Part shown: positions 55,909 through 64,000 of the stretch, in pieces | Layout: every line of letters starts with the position of its first letter | How positions within the stretch are numbered: position 1 is the first letter of the stretch | Assembly (NCBI RefSeq): GCF_000225525.1 | Contig: NZ_AGBF01000022.1 | Location: forward strand, 1-64,000 | Direction: 5' to 3' | Source of the DNA: Streptomyces zinciresistens K42 | Lineage (GTDB): Bacteria; Actinomycetota; Actinomycetes; Streptomycetales; Streptomycetaceae | DNA length: 64,000 bases | The notes under the pieces: generated by a model | The model's database searches: none | The model's input: only the letters and a program-made list of their open reading frames with translations | Told to the model about the DNA's origin: nothing | Made by a program: the position numbers and the translations under genes

Positions 55909-57000
55909 CTAGCGGCGCTGCGAGGCGATCGCCTCGTACACCATGCCGACGAGCAGGTCGTCGGCGTCCCGGCGCCCGAACTCGCTTGCCGCGCGCGACA
56001 TCTCGTACAGCCGGTGCGGGTCGGCGAGCACGGGCAGGACGTTCTGCTGCACCCACTCGGGCGTGAGTTCCGCGTCGTCGACCAGCAGTCCGCCGCCGGC
56101 CTTGACCACCGGCTGGGCGTTCAGCCGCTGTTCGCCGTTGCCGATGGGCAGCGGGACGTAGGCGGCCGGGAGCCCGACGGCGGAGAGTTCGGCGACGGTC
56201 ATCGCGCCCGCGCGGCAGAGCATCATGTCCGCCGCGGCGTACGCGAGGTCCATCCGGTCCAGGTAACTTACCGGGATGTAGGGGGGCATGCCCGGCATCT
56301 GGTGCACCTGCGGCAGTTCGTTCTTCGGGCCGACCGCGTGCAGGATCTGGATGCCGGCCTGCTGGAGCCAGGGCGCGACCCGCTGGACGACCTCGTTGAG
56401 CCGGCGTGCACCCTGTGAGCCGCCGGAGACCAGCAGGGTGGGCAGGTTGGGGTCGAGCCCGAACGCCGCACGGGCCTCGGGGCGCACGGCGGCCCGGTCC
56501 AGCGTGGCGATGGTGTGGCGCAGCGGGATGCCGATGTAGCGGGAGTTGCGCAGCTTGCTGTCCGGGGTGGCCACGGCGACCTGGGCGGCGTACCGCGAGC
56601 CGATCTTGTTGGCCAGACCCGGGCGGGCGTTGGCCTCGTGGATGACGATCGGCACCCCGGCGCGCTTGGCGGCGAGGTAGCCGGGCAGGGCCACGTATCC
56701 GCCGAAGCCCACGACGGCGTCCGCCTTGGTGCGCTCCAGGATCTGCTCGGTCGCCTTGATCGTGCCCCGCAGCCGGCCCGGGACGGTGATCAGCTCGGGC
56801 GTCGGCTTGCGCGGCAGCGGTACGGCCGGGATCAGCGCGAGCTCGTAGCCGCGCTGCGGCACCAGCGTGGTCTCCAGGCCGCGCTCCGTGCCCAGGGCCG
56901 TGATCCCCACGGTCGGGTCCTGCCTGCGCAGGGCGTCCGCGAGGGCGAGCGCGGGCTCGATGTGGCCGGCGGTCCCCCCGCCGGCGAGTACGACATGCAC
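55909..57000 (-). CDS. murG: UDP-GlcNAc:lipid I N-acetylglucosaminyltransferase
   Basis: 363 aa, GTG start. It makes lipid II on the inner face of the membrane. N-terminal GGGTAGHIEPALALADALR (residues 7-25), VVGFGGYVALPGYLAAKRAG, IHEANARPGLANK, LLVSGGSQGARRLNE, and the donor-site MLCRAGAMTVAELSAVGLPA are all MurG motifs. It lies 6 bases after ftsW. Confidence 0.97.
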   Translation of the reverse strand: MHVVLAGGGTAGHIEPALALADALRRQDPTVGITALGTERGLETTLVPQRGYELALIPAVPLPRKPTPELITVPGRLRGTIKATEQILERTKADAVVGFGGYVALPGYLAAKRAGVPIVIHEANARPGLANKIGSRYAAQVAVATPDSKLRNSRYIGIPLRHTIATLDRAAVRPEARAAFGLDPNLPTLLVSGGSQGARRLNEVVQRVAPWLQQAGIQILHAVGPKNELPQVHQMPGMPPYIPVSYLDRMDLAYAAADMMLCRAGAMTVAELSAVGLPAAYVPLPIGNGEQRLNAQPVVKAGGGLLVDDAELTPEWVQQNVLPVLADPHRLYEMSRAASEFGRRDADDLLVGMVYEAIASQRR

Positions 57001-57006
57001 CGAAAT

Positions 57007-58368
57007 TCACCGCTCTCCGGACGAACGCGCCGCCGAGGCGCGCCGTCGCATCGTGTTCCATCTCCGAGGCCCCCGGTCAAGCACGGCCCCTCCCGCACGC
57101 TTTCTACCAAAGCGGGGCTGCCGCACGGAAAGCGCTGCCCGCGCAGCGGGCTCGTCGCGTGCGAAGGCGATCAGCAGCCCGATGGCGAACATGGTCGGCA
57201 GCAGGGCTGAACCTCCGTAGGAGAACAGCGGGAGGGGGACACCGGCGATCGGCAGCAGGCCGAGCACCGCACCGATGTTGATCACGGCTTGCGCGGTGAT
57301 CCAGGTGGTCACGCCTCCCGCGGCATACCTGACGAAGGGGTCTTCCGAGCGTCCGGCCACGCGGATACCCGCATAGCCTAGAGCCGCGAAGAGACCGAGC
57401 ACCGACAGCGTCCCCGCGAGGCCCAGTTCCTCACCGGTGACGGCAAAGATGAAGTCCGTGTGGGCTTCGGGGAGTTGGCCCCATTTCTCCACACTCGCGC
57501 CGAGCCCGGAGCCGAAGATCCCGCCCGAGGCGAGCGCGTAGATGCCGTGCACGGCCTGCCAGCAGTCGACGGGTCCGGACTGCGGTTCGGTGGCCCCGAG
57601 GCACTGGAGCCGGCCCATGCGGTTCGCGCTGGTCTTGATCAGCACCAGGCCGATCGCGCCGGCGACCGACAGCACCCCGACGAAGAGCCGGGTCGGCGCC
57701 CCCGCGATCCAGAGCAGGCCGAACAGGATGGCCGACAGGATGATCGCCGTGCCCATGTCGCCGCCGAGCATGATCAGCCCCAGCAGCATGAAGGCGACCG
57801 GCACCAGCGGCACCAGCATGTGCTTCCACTGCGTCAGCAGCTTCTTGTCCTGCTTGCGGGCGATCAGGTCCGCGCCCCACAGCACGAGGGCGAGCTTGCC
57901 GAACTCACTGGGCTGGATCTGGAAGGAGCCGCCGAGGGCGATCCAGTTCTGGTTGCCGTTGACCGCGACCCCTATCCCGGGCACCTGCACCAGCGCCATC
58001 AGGAAGACGGCGCCCGCGAGGAGCGGGTAGGCCAGCGCCCGGTGCAGCTTCACGGGCATCCGGGAGGCGGCGAGCAGCAGGCCGGTGCCGATCGCGGCGG
58101 CCAGCAACTGCTTGCGGAAGAAGTACGACCCGGGCAGCGACATCTGCAACGCGGTGATCTGGGAGGCCGAGTAGACCATCACCAGGCCCAGCACGGTGAT
58201 CAGCAGGCTGCCGCCGAGGATCAGGTAGTACGCGGTCAGCGGCCGGTCCCAGGCCCGCTGAAGGCGCGTGCGCAGCCGCCGCGGGCCGCTCTCGCGCGGC
58301 CGGCGCGGGGGAACGGTCCGGGCCGCGGCCCGCTGGACGGGAGGCCGTCCGGTACGGCTACCGGGCAT
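57007..58368 (-). CDS. ftsW: Septal peptidoglycan glycosyltransferase FtsW
   Basis: 453 aa SEDS-family protein. About ten membrane helices follow a 35-residue basic cytoplasmic N-terminus. Motifs: GLVMVYSAS, KQLLAAAIG, NGNQNWIALGGSFQIQPSEF with the KLALVLW helix, MLGGDMGTAIIL, AHTDFIFAVTGEELGLAG and PLPLFSYGGSALL. It polymerises lipid II with a class B PBP at the septum. The C-terminal 50 residues are basic. The gap of 103 bases from murD is the longest in the mur run. Confidence 0.96.
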   Translation of the reverse strand: MPGSRTGRPPVQRAAARTVPPRRPRESGPRRLRTRLQRAWDRPLTAYYLILGGSLLITVLGLVMVYSASQITALQMSLPGSYFFRKQLLAAAIGTGLLLAASRMPVKLHRALAYPLLAGAVFLMALVQVPGIGVAVNGNQNWIALGGSFQIQPSEFGKLALVLWGADLIARKQDKKLLTQWKHMLVPLVPVAFMLLGLIMLGGDMGTAIILSAILFGLLWIAGAPTRLFVGVLSVAGAIGLVLIKTSANRMGRLQCLGATEPQSGPVDCWQAVHGIYALASGGIFGSGLGASVEKWGQLPEAHTDFIFAVTGEELGLAGTLSVLGLFAALGYAGIRVAGRSEDPFVRYAAGGVTTWITAQAVINIGAVLGLLPIAGVPLPLFSYGGSALLPTMFAIGLLIAFARDEPAARAALSVRQPRFGRKRAGGAVLDRGPRRWNTMRRRASAARSSGER

Positions 58369-58471
58369 CGGCCCTCACCGCCCCGCCGGGAACGTCCCTG
58401 CTGTCCGGCCACATCCGAGTCACGCGTCCCTCCAAGGGTCCCGAAGCACCCGCTGTGGCCGAGACCCGCCG

Positions 58472-59881
58472 TCAGGCGCCCGCGCCGAGTCCGCGAACCG
58501 CCTCCGCGAACGCGTCACCGCGCTGGTTGTAGTTGGCGAACATGTCCATCGAGGCGCACGCCGGGGCAAGGAGCACCGTGTCTCCGGGCTGTGCGAGCCG
58601 CCGCGCCTGCTGGACTGCCGCGAGCATCGCCCCAGTGTCGGTCCGGTCGAGGTCGACGACGGGTACTTCCGGGGCGTGTCGCGCGAGGGCTTCACTGATC
58701 AGGCCGCGATCGGCGCCGATCAGCACGGCGGCGCGCAGCCGCCCGGCCGACCGCGCGACCAGTTCCCCGAACTCGGCGCCCTTGGCGAGCCCGCCGGCGA
58801 TCCAGACGACGGACTCGTACGCGGCCAACGACGCCTGTGCCGCGTGGGTGTTGGTGGCCTTGGAGTCGTCGACGTAGGCGACGCCGTCCACGTCCGCCAC
58901 GTGCGCGATGCGGTGGGCGTCCGGGGTGAAGGCCCGCAGGCCGTCCCGTACGGCCTCGGGGGGCACCCCGAAGGCGCGGGCGAGGGCCGCGGCCGCGAGG
59001 GCGTTGGCGACGTTGTGCGGGGCGGGCGGGCTGACGTCGGCGACCCCGGCCAGCTCCTGGGCGCTCTTGTGCCGGTCCGGCACGAAGGCGCGGTCGACCA
59101 GGATGCCGTCCACGACGCCGAGTTGGGAGGGGGCGGGGGCGCCGAGGGTGAAGCCGACGGCCCGGCAGCCCTCCTCGACGTCCGCCGCGCGGACCAGGTC
59201 CTCGGTGGCCTTGTCGGCGGCGTTGTAGACGCAGGCGACCCGGTTGCCCTCGTAGACGCGGCCCTTGTCGGCGGCGTACGCCTCCATGGAGCCGTGCCAG
59301 TCGAGATGGTCGGGCGCGAGGTTGAGCACGGCGGCGGAGTGGGCGCGCAGCGAGGGCGCCCAGTGCAGCTGATAGCTCGACAACTCCACGGCGAGGACGT
59401 CGTACTGCTCCTCGCCGAGCACCGCGTCGAGCAGCGAGACGCCGATGTTGCCGACGGCGGCGGTGCGCAGGCCCGCCGCCTTCAGGATCGAGGTGAGCAT
59501 CTGCACGGTGGTGGTCTTGCCGTTGGTGCCGGTGACGGCGAGCCAGGGCGCGGCGCCGGGGCCGCGCAGCCGCCAGGCGAGTTCGACGTCGCCCCAGACG
59601 GGGACGCCGGCCCGCCCGGCCGCGGCGAACAGCGGCTTGTCCGGCTGCCAGCCGGGCGCGGTGACGATCAGGTCGGTGCCGTCGGGCAGGGTCGCCCCGT
59701 CGCCGAGGCGGACGGTGATGCCCAGCGCCTCCAGCTCGTCGGCCTGGGCACGCGCGCGTGCGTCGTCGCCGTCGTTGACGACGGTGACCCTCGCGCCGAG
59801 TCCGTGCAGCGCCTTGGCCGCCGGGATCCCGGAGACGCCGAGCCCGGCGACGGTGACGTTCTTCCCCTGCCAGTCGGTCAC
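58472..59881 (-). CDS. murD: UDP-MurNAc-L-Ala:D-Glu ligase
   Basis: 469 aa from a GTG at 59881 that overlaps the mraY stop. Mur ligase: N-terminal VTVAGLGVSGIPAAKAL, the P-loop VTGTNGKTTTVQML (about 122-135), LAVELSSYQLHW, NLAPDHLDWHGSMEAYAADK, APHNVANALAAAALAR and DDSKATNTHAAQASL. It adds D-Glu to the nucleotide precursor. An ATG five codons upstream (59896) is an alternative start. Confidence 0.97.
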   Translation of the reverse strand: MTDWQGKNVTVAGLGVSGIPAAKALHGLGARVTVVNDGDDARARAQADELEALGITVRLGDGATLPDGTDLIVTAPGWQPDKPLFAAAGRAGVPVWGDVELAWRLRGPGAAPWLAVTGTNGKTTTVQMLTSILKAAGLRTAAVGNIGVSLLDAVLGEEQYDVLAVELSSYQLHWAPSLRAHSAAVLNLAPDHLDWHGSMEAYAADKGRVYEGNRVACVYNAADKATEDLVRAADVEEGCRAVGFTLGAPAPSQLGVVDGILVDRAFVPDRHKSAQELAGVADVSPPAPHNVANALAAAALARAFGVPPEAVRDGLRAFTPDAHRIAHVADVDGVAYVDDSKATNTHAAQASLAAYESVVWIAGGLAKGAEFGELVARSAGRLRAAVLIGADRGLISEALARHAPEVPVVDLDRTDTGAMLAAVQQARRLAQPGDTVLLAPACASMDMFANYNQRGDAFAEAVRGLGAGA

Positions 59882-60951
59882 TTGTCCGCTGCCCATCCGG
59901 CGTAGAAGAGGCCGAGTCCGACAATCACACAGATGCCCTGGATGATCCAGAAGCGGACCACCACAAGTACCTCGGACCAGCCTTTGAGTTCGAAGTGATG
60001 CTGGAGCGGCGCCATACGGAAGACGCGCTTGCCGGTGAGCCGGAAGGAGCCGACCTGGATGACCACGGACATGGTGATCAGGACGAACAGACCGCCCAGG
60101 ATGGCGAGCAGCAGCTCGGTGCGCGAGCTGATGGCGAGACCGGCGAGCGCGCCGCCGAGGGCCAGCGAGCCGGTGTCCCCCATGAAGATCTTGGCGGGCG
60201 AGGTGTTCCACCACAGGAAGCCGAGGCAGGCGCCCATCAGCGCCGAGGAGACGACGGCGAGGTCGAGCGGGTCGCGCACCTCGTAGCAGGCGCCCGGGTT
60301 GGTGAGGGTCTGCGCGTTGGCGCAGGACTCCTGGAACTGCCAGACGCCGATGAAGGTGTAGGCGCCGAAGACCAGCACGGAGGCGCCGGTCGCGAGACCG
60401 TCCAGACCGTCCGTCAGGTTCACGCCGTTCGACATGGCGAGGATCATGAACAGGGCCCAGACGACGAACAGCACCGGGCCGATGGACCAGCCGAAGTCCT
60501 GCACGAAGGAGAGCTTGGTGGAGGCCGGGGTGTTGCCCCGGTTGTCCGCGAACTGCAGGGAGAGCACGGCGAAGGCGATGCCGCCGAGCAGCTGGCCGGC
60601 CATCTTGGCCTTGGCCCGCAGACCCAGCGAGCGGCGCTTGACGATCTTGATGTAGTCGTCGAGGAAGCCGACCAGGCCCATGCCCGTCATCAGGCCGAGC
60701 ACCAGCAGACCCGAGTAGGTCACGGGCTTGCCGGTGATCACCTTCGACAGGAAGTACGCCACGATCGTGGCCAGGATGAAGGCGATGCCGCCCATCGTCG
60801 GCGTACCGCGCTTGCTGGCGTGCTCGCGCGGGCCGTCGTCGCGGATGTACTGGCCGTAGCCCTTGCGGGCGAGGAGCTTGATCAGCAGCGGGGTGCCGAT
60901 CAGTGTCAGGAAGAGCCCGATGACACCCGCGAACAGGATCTGATTCATCAT
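59878..60951 (-). CDS. mraY: Phospho-MurNAc-pentapeptide transferase (lipid I synthase)
   Basis: 357 aa, ten membrane helices. Catalytic motifs: GTPTMGGIAFIL, GFLDDYIKIVKRRSLGL with the Asp pair, NLTDGLDGLATG, and the His region PLQHHFELKGWSE. It moves phospho-MurNAc-pentapeptide to undecaprenyl phosphate. The ATG overlaps the murF stop (ATGA); a second ATG directly follows. Confidence 0.97.
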   Translation of the reverse strand: MMNQILFAGVIGLFLTLIGTPLLIKLLARKGYGQYIRDDGPREHASKRGTPTMGGIAFILATIVAYFLSKVITGKPVTYSGLLVLGLMTGMGLVGFLDDYIKIVKRRSLGLRAKAKMAGQLLGGIAFAVLSLQFADNRGNTPASTKLSFVQDFGWSIGPVLFVVWALFMILAMSNGVNLTDGLDGLATGASVLVFGAYTFIGVWQFQESCANAQTLTNPGACYEVRDPLDLAVVSSALMGACLGFLWWNTSPAKIFMGDTGSLALGGALAGLAISSRTELLLAILGGLFVLITMSVVIQVGSFRLTGKRVFRMAPLQHHFELKGWSEVLVVVRFWIIQGICVIVGLGLFYAGWAADK

Positions 60952-62357
60952 CGGGCGTCGACCCCACCCTCGGTGCCCCCGGCGAGCAGCGCCTCGGCGA
61001 CGCTCTCCAGACCGACCGAACGGGACGCCTTCACGAGGACGACGTCCCCCGGGCGCAACTCGCTGCGCAACAGGTCGACCGCCGCCTGTGCGTCGGACAC
61101 GTGCACCGACTCCTCACCCCACGAACCCTCGTTATATGCGCCCAGTTGCAGCCAGGACGCTTCCCTGCCCCCGACCGCGACGAGCTTGCCGACATTGAGC
61201 CGGACGGCGAGCCGTCCGACCGCGTCGTGCTCGGCGAGCGCCTCGTCCCCGAGCTCGGCCATCTTGCCGAGCACCGCCCACGTACGCCGCCCCTTGCCCA
61301 TGGCCGCCAGCGCACGCAGGGCGGCCCGCATGGACTCGGGGTTCGCGTTGTAGGCGTCGTTGACGACCGTCACGCCGTCCGGGCGCTCGGTGACCTCCAT
61401 ACGCCAGCGGGAGAGGGAGCCCGCCCCGGAGAGCGCGGTGGCGATCTCCTGCGCGGACATGCCCAGCTCATGGGCGACGGCGGCCGCGGCGAGCGCGTTC
61501 GACACGTGGTGCTCACCGTACAGGCGCATGGTCACATCACTGCACCCGGAGGGTGTGCGAAGCATGAAGGAAGGCTGTCCGCTGTCCGTGAGTCGCACGT
61601 TCTCGGCGCGTACGTCCGCTTCGCCGGACTCCCCGAAAAGCGTCACCTTCGCCTTCGTTCGGGACGCCATGGCCCGTACGAGCGGATCGTCGGCGTTGAG
61701 GATCGCGACGCCGTCCCGCGGCAGGCTCTCCACCAACTCGCCCTTGGCCTGGGCGATCTGCTCGCGGCCGCCGAACTCGCCGATGTGGGCGGTGCCGACG
61801 TTGAGCACCAGACCGACCCGAGGGGGCGTCAGACCGGCGAGGTAGCGGATGTGGCCGATGCCCCGCGCGCCCATCTCCAGGACGAGGAACCTGGTCTCCT
61901 CGGTGGCGCTCAGGGCGGTCAGCGGCAGCCCGATCTCGTTGTTGAGCGAGCCCGGCGTGAACACGGTGGGCGCCTTGTGGCGGAGCACCTGGGCGATGAG
62001 GTCCTTGGTGCTGGTCTTGCCGGCCGAGCCGGTCAGCGCCACGAGGGTCGCGCCGAGCCGCTGGACGACATGGCGGGCGAGGGCGCCGAGCGCCTTCTGG
62101 ACGTCCGCCACGACGATGACGGGGACGCCGTCCACGGGGCGCGAGCCGAGGACGGCGACCGAGCCCGCCGCGACGACCGCGCGCGCGTAGTCGTGGCCGT
62201 CGACGCGCTCGCCGACGAAGGCGACGAAGAGGCTGCCGGGCCCCGCCTCACGCGAGTCCCGGACGACGGATCCGGTGACCTGCACGGACGGATCCGGTAT
62301 GTCGTACGTCTGCCCGCCGACGACTTCTGCGATCTCGGCGAGGGAGAGGGCGATCAC
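60948..62357 (-). CDS. murF: UDP-MurNAc-tripeptide:D-Ala-D-Ala ligase
   Basis: 469 aa, GTG start. The N-terminal substrate domain is followed by the P-loop VALTGSAGKTSTKDLIAQVL (about 104-123). Then come NNEIGLPLTAL, LEMGARGIGHI, LNVGTAHIGEFG, HHVSNALAAAAVA and VVNDAYNANPESMRAALRAL. It adds the terminal dipeptide, completing the pentapeptide. The start is 4 bases after the murE stop. Confidence 0.97.
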   Translation of the reverse strand: MIALSLAEIAEVVGGQTYDIPDPSVQVTGSVVRDSREAGPGSLFVAFVGERVDGHDYARAVVAAGSVAVLGSRPVDGVPVIVVADVQKALGALARHVVQRLGATLVALTGSAGKTSTKDLIAQVLRHKAPTVFTPGSLNNEIGLPLTALSATEETRFLVLEMGARGIGHIRYLAGLTPPRVGLVLNVGTAHIGEFGGREQIAQAKGELVESLPRDGVAILNADDPLVRAMASRTKAKVTLFGESGEADVRAENVRLTDSGQPSFMLRTPSGCSDVTMRLYGEHHVSNALAAAAVAHELGMSAQEIATALSGAGSLSRWRMEVTERPDGVTVVNDAYNANPESMRAALRALAAMGKGRRTWAVLGKMAELGDEALAEHDAVGRLAVRLNVGKLVAVGGREASWLQLGAYNEGSWGEESVHVSDAQAAVDLLRSELRPGDVVLVKASRSVGLESVAEALLAGGTEGGVDAR

Positions 62358-62361
62358 AAGT

Positions 62362-63891
62362 TCATCCCTGGGTCTTCTGGATAGCTTCGCGAAGCACCTG
62401 GCGGTCGTCGAAGGGACGGACGACCCCGGCGATGTCCTGGCCCTGCTCGTGCCCCTTGCCCGCGACCAGCACGGTGTCGCCGGGCTTCGCGCGGGCCACG
62501 GCCGCGCTGATCGCGGCGGCCCGGTCCTCGAAGACCTGGACCTCGCCGCGCTCGTGCGCCGGCACCGACGCCGCGCCCTGGAGCATGGCGGCGAGGATCG
62601 CGAGGGGGTCCTCGGAGCGGGGGTTGTCGGAGGTGAGCACGGCGGTGTCGGCGAGCCGGGCGGCCGCGGCGCCCATCGGCTCGCGTTTGGTCCTGTCGCG
62701 GTCCCCGCCGCAGCCGAGCACGATGTGGACGGCGCCCTCGGTGACCTTGCGCAGCGCCTTGAGCACGGACTCGACGGCGTCGGTCTTGTGGGCGTAGTCC
62801 ACGACCGCGAGGTAGGGCTGGCCCGCGTCCACGCGCTCCAGCCGGCCCGGCACGCCCGGCACGGCGGCGATGCCGTCGGCGGCGGTCTGCGGATCGAGGC
62901 CGGCGGCGGCCAGGGCGACGACGGCGGCGAGGGTGTTCGCCACGTTGAAGGGACCCGGCAGCGGCGACCTGGCGGAGATCCGCTCGTCCTTGGGGCCGAT
63001 CACGGTGAACGTCGCGTCCATCGGGCCGACCAGGACGTCCTCGGCACGCCAGTCGGCGTCCGGGTGGCCCTCGGCCGAGTAGGTCACGACGGGCACGCCG
63101 GACTCCTTGGCGAGCCTGCGGCCGTACTCGTCGTCGTGGTTGACGACGCCGAGCCTGCTGCGCGGGGGCGTGAACAGCTGCGCCTTGGCCTGGAAGTAGT
63201 CCTCCATTCCGGAGTGGAACTCCATGTGCTCCGGGCTGAGGTTGGTGAAGACCGCGATGTCGAAGACGCAGCCGTCGACGCGGCCGAGCACCAGCGCGTG
63301 GCTGGAGACCTCCATGGCGACCGCCTCGACCCCGCGCTCGCGCATGACCGCGAACAGGGCCTGGAGGTCGGTGGCTTCGGGGGTGGTGCGCTCGGACTTG
63401 ACGCGCTCGTCGCCGATGCGCATCTCGACCGTCCCGATCAGACCGGTCGACCGCAGGGTCTTCAGGCCGCCCTCGACGAGATAGGCGGTGGTGGTCTTGC
63501 CGGAGGTGCCGGTGATGCCGATCTGGAGGAGGTCGCGGCCGGGGTGGCCGTAGATCGTGGCCGCCAGTTCGCCCATCCGACCGCGCGGGTCGTCGACGAC
63601 CAGGACCGGCAGGCCGGTCGCCGCGGCGCGCTCGGCGCCGGTCGGGTCGGTCAGCACGGCCGCGGCGCCGAGGCCCGCGGCCTGCGTGACGAAGTCCGCG
63701 CCGTGCAGCCGGGCGCCCGGGAGGGCGGCGTACAGATCGCCGGGGCGCACGGCACGCGAGTCATGGGTGATGCCCGTGACCTCGACGGCCGCCGCGGTGC
63801 CCGCCGGGGTGGTGACACCCGGCTGACCGGCGAGTTCCGCGAGGGATGTGGCGGAGACCTGCGCCGGCCTGGGCGGCCCGGGGTACGTCAC
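62362..63891 (-). CDS. murE: UDP-MurNAc-tripeptide synthetase (DAP-adding)
   Basis: 509 aa from the GTG at 63891, which has AAGGGG 7 bases before it; a GTG at 63936 would add 15 residues without a ribosome site. Motifs: THDSRAVRPGDLYAALPG, P-loop GITGTSGKTTTAYLVEGGL, MEVSSHALVLGRVDG, FTNLSPEHMEFH, PFNVANTLAAV, VVDYAHKTDAVESVLKALR and TSDNPRSEDP. The DNPR motif marks diaminopimelate as the amino acid added; streptomycetes use LL-DAP. Confidence 0.96.
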   Translation of the reverse strand: MTYPGPPRPAQVSATSLAELAGQPGVTTPAGTAAAVEVTGITHDSRAVRPGDLYAALPGARLHGADFVTQAAGLGAAAVLTDPTGAERAAATGLPVLVVDDPRGRMGELAATIYGHPGRDLLQIGITGTSGKTTTAYLVEGGLKTLRSTGLIGTVEMRIGDERVKSERTTPEATDLQALFAVMRERGVEAVAMEVSSHALVLGRVDGCVFDIAVFTNLSPEHMEFHSGMEDYFQAKAQLFTPPRSRLGVVNHDDEYGRRLAKESGVPVVTYSAEGHPDADWRAEDVLVGPMDATFTVIGPKDERISARSPLPGPFNVANTLAAVVALAAAGLDPQTAADGIAAVPGVPGRLERVDAGQPYLAVVDYAHKTDAVESVLKALRKVTEGAVHIVLGCGGDRDRTKREPMGAAAARLADTAVLTSDNPRSEDPLAILAAMLQGAASVPAHERGEVQVFEDRAAAISAAVARAKPGDTVLVAGKGHEQGQDIAGVVRPFDDRQVLREAIQKTQG

Positions 63892-63955
63892 GGGATGCCC
63901 CTTCTGGGTGGTTTGGGACTGATCAGCGTGTGGCACGGCGGTGAGCGTACCGGGC

Positions 63956-63992
63956 GCACCCCCCCGCGGGCGAAGCGAGGGGCGGGGGGTGC
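63956..63992 (-). terminator. GC-rich hairpin upstream of murE
   Basis: GCACCCCCCCGC at 63956-63967 can pair with GCGGGGGGTGC at 63982-63992 (one bulged C). It lies 65 bases upstream of the chosen murE start, probably ending or attenuating a transcript that enters from outside the window. Confidence 0.5.
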
Positions 63993-64000
63993 CGTGGTTC

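Overview
The window is chromosomal core DNA of a Streptomyces species or a very close relative. The evidence is a very high G+C content with strong GC bias at third codon positions, frequent GTG starts and four-base ATGA/GTGA gene overlaps. Gene order also fits: a scattered his/trp biosynthetic region, dnaE, ileS, and a divIVA-ylmG-sepF-ylmE-ylmD-ftsZ-ftsQ-murG-ftsW-murD-mraY-murF-murE cluster. About 62 genes can be supported. There are no tRNA or rRNA genes, insertion sequences, phage genes or CRISPR arrays.

Region 1 (1-6.6 kb, plus strand) is an accessory-looking, translationally coupled catabolic operon. It holds three consecutive ADP-ribosylglycohydrolase-family proteins (the first cut by the window edge), a PfkB/ribokinase-type sugar kinase, a class III (CaiB/BaiF) CoA-transferase and a CitE-like CoA-ester lyase. 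This combination is the least explained system in the window.

Region 2 (6.7-22.2 kb, mostly minus strand) is amino-acid biosynthesis. Reading in the direction of transcription, it has hisD-hisC-hisB-(55-aa membrane protein)-hisH-priA-ridA-hisF. After an opposing mycothiol-type enzyme gene come hisI-trpE, two small membrane-protein genes, a DUF2752 gene, trpC-trpM-trpB-trpA, a membrane-anchored DsbA-like protein and lgt. PriA probably supplies both HisA and TrpF activity. trpD and trpG must lie elsewhere.

Region 3 (22.3-45.8 kb) is a mixed housekeeping stretch. It includes a pentapeptide-like membrane protein, a Lon-substrate-domain protein, YbaK, a 24-codon gene that looks like ribosomal protein bL37, an ABC exporter, an NYN-domain nuclease-like protein, dnaE, a DUF2252 kinase-like protein behind a palindrome-bearing promoter, a second DsbA-like protein, MscS, an SDR, a CPA1 antiporter, an acetyltransferase, an RluD-type pseudouridine synthase, lspA, and a DksA-type protein with a histone-H1-like Lys/Ala tail.

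Region 4 (46.1-49.5 kb, plus strand) is ileS behind a T-box riboswitch that appears to act by hiding the ribosome binding site. Region 5 (49.7-63.9 kb, minus strand) is the division and cell-wall cluster from murE down to divIVA, with a promoter-bearing gap in front of ftsZ. Convergent gene pairs are mostly separated by perfect GC-rich hairpins, which are listed as terminators.
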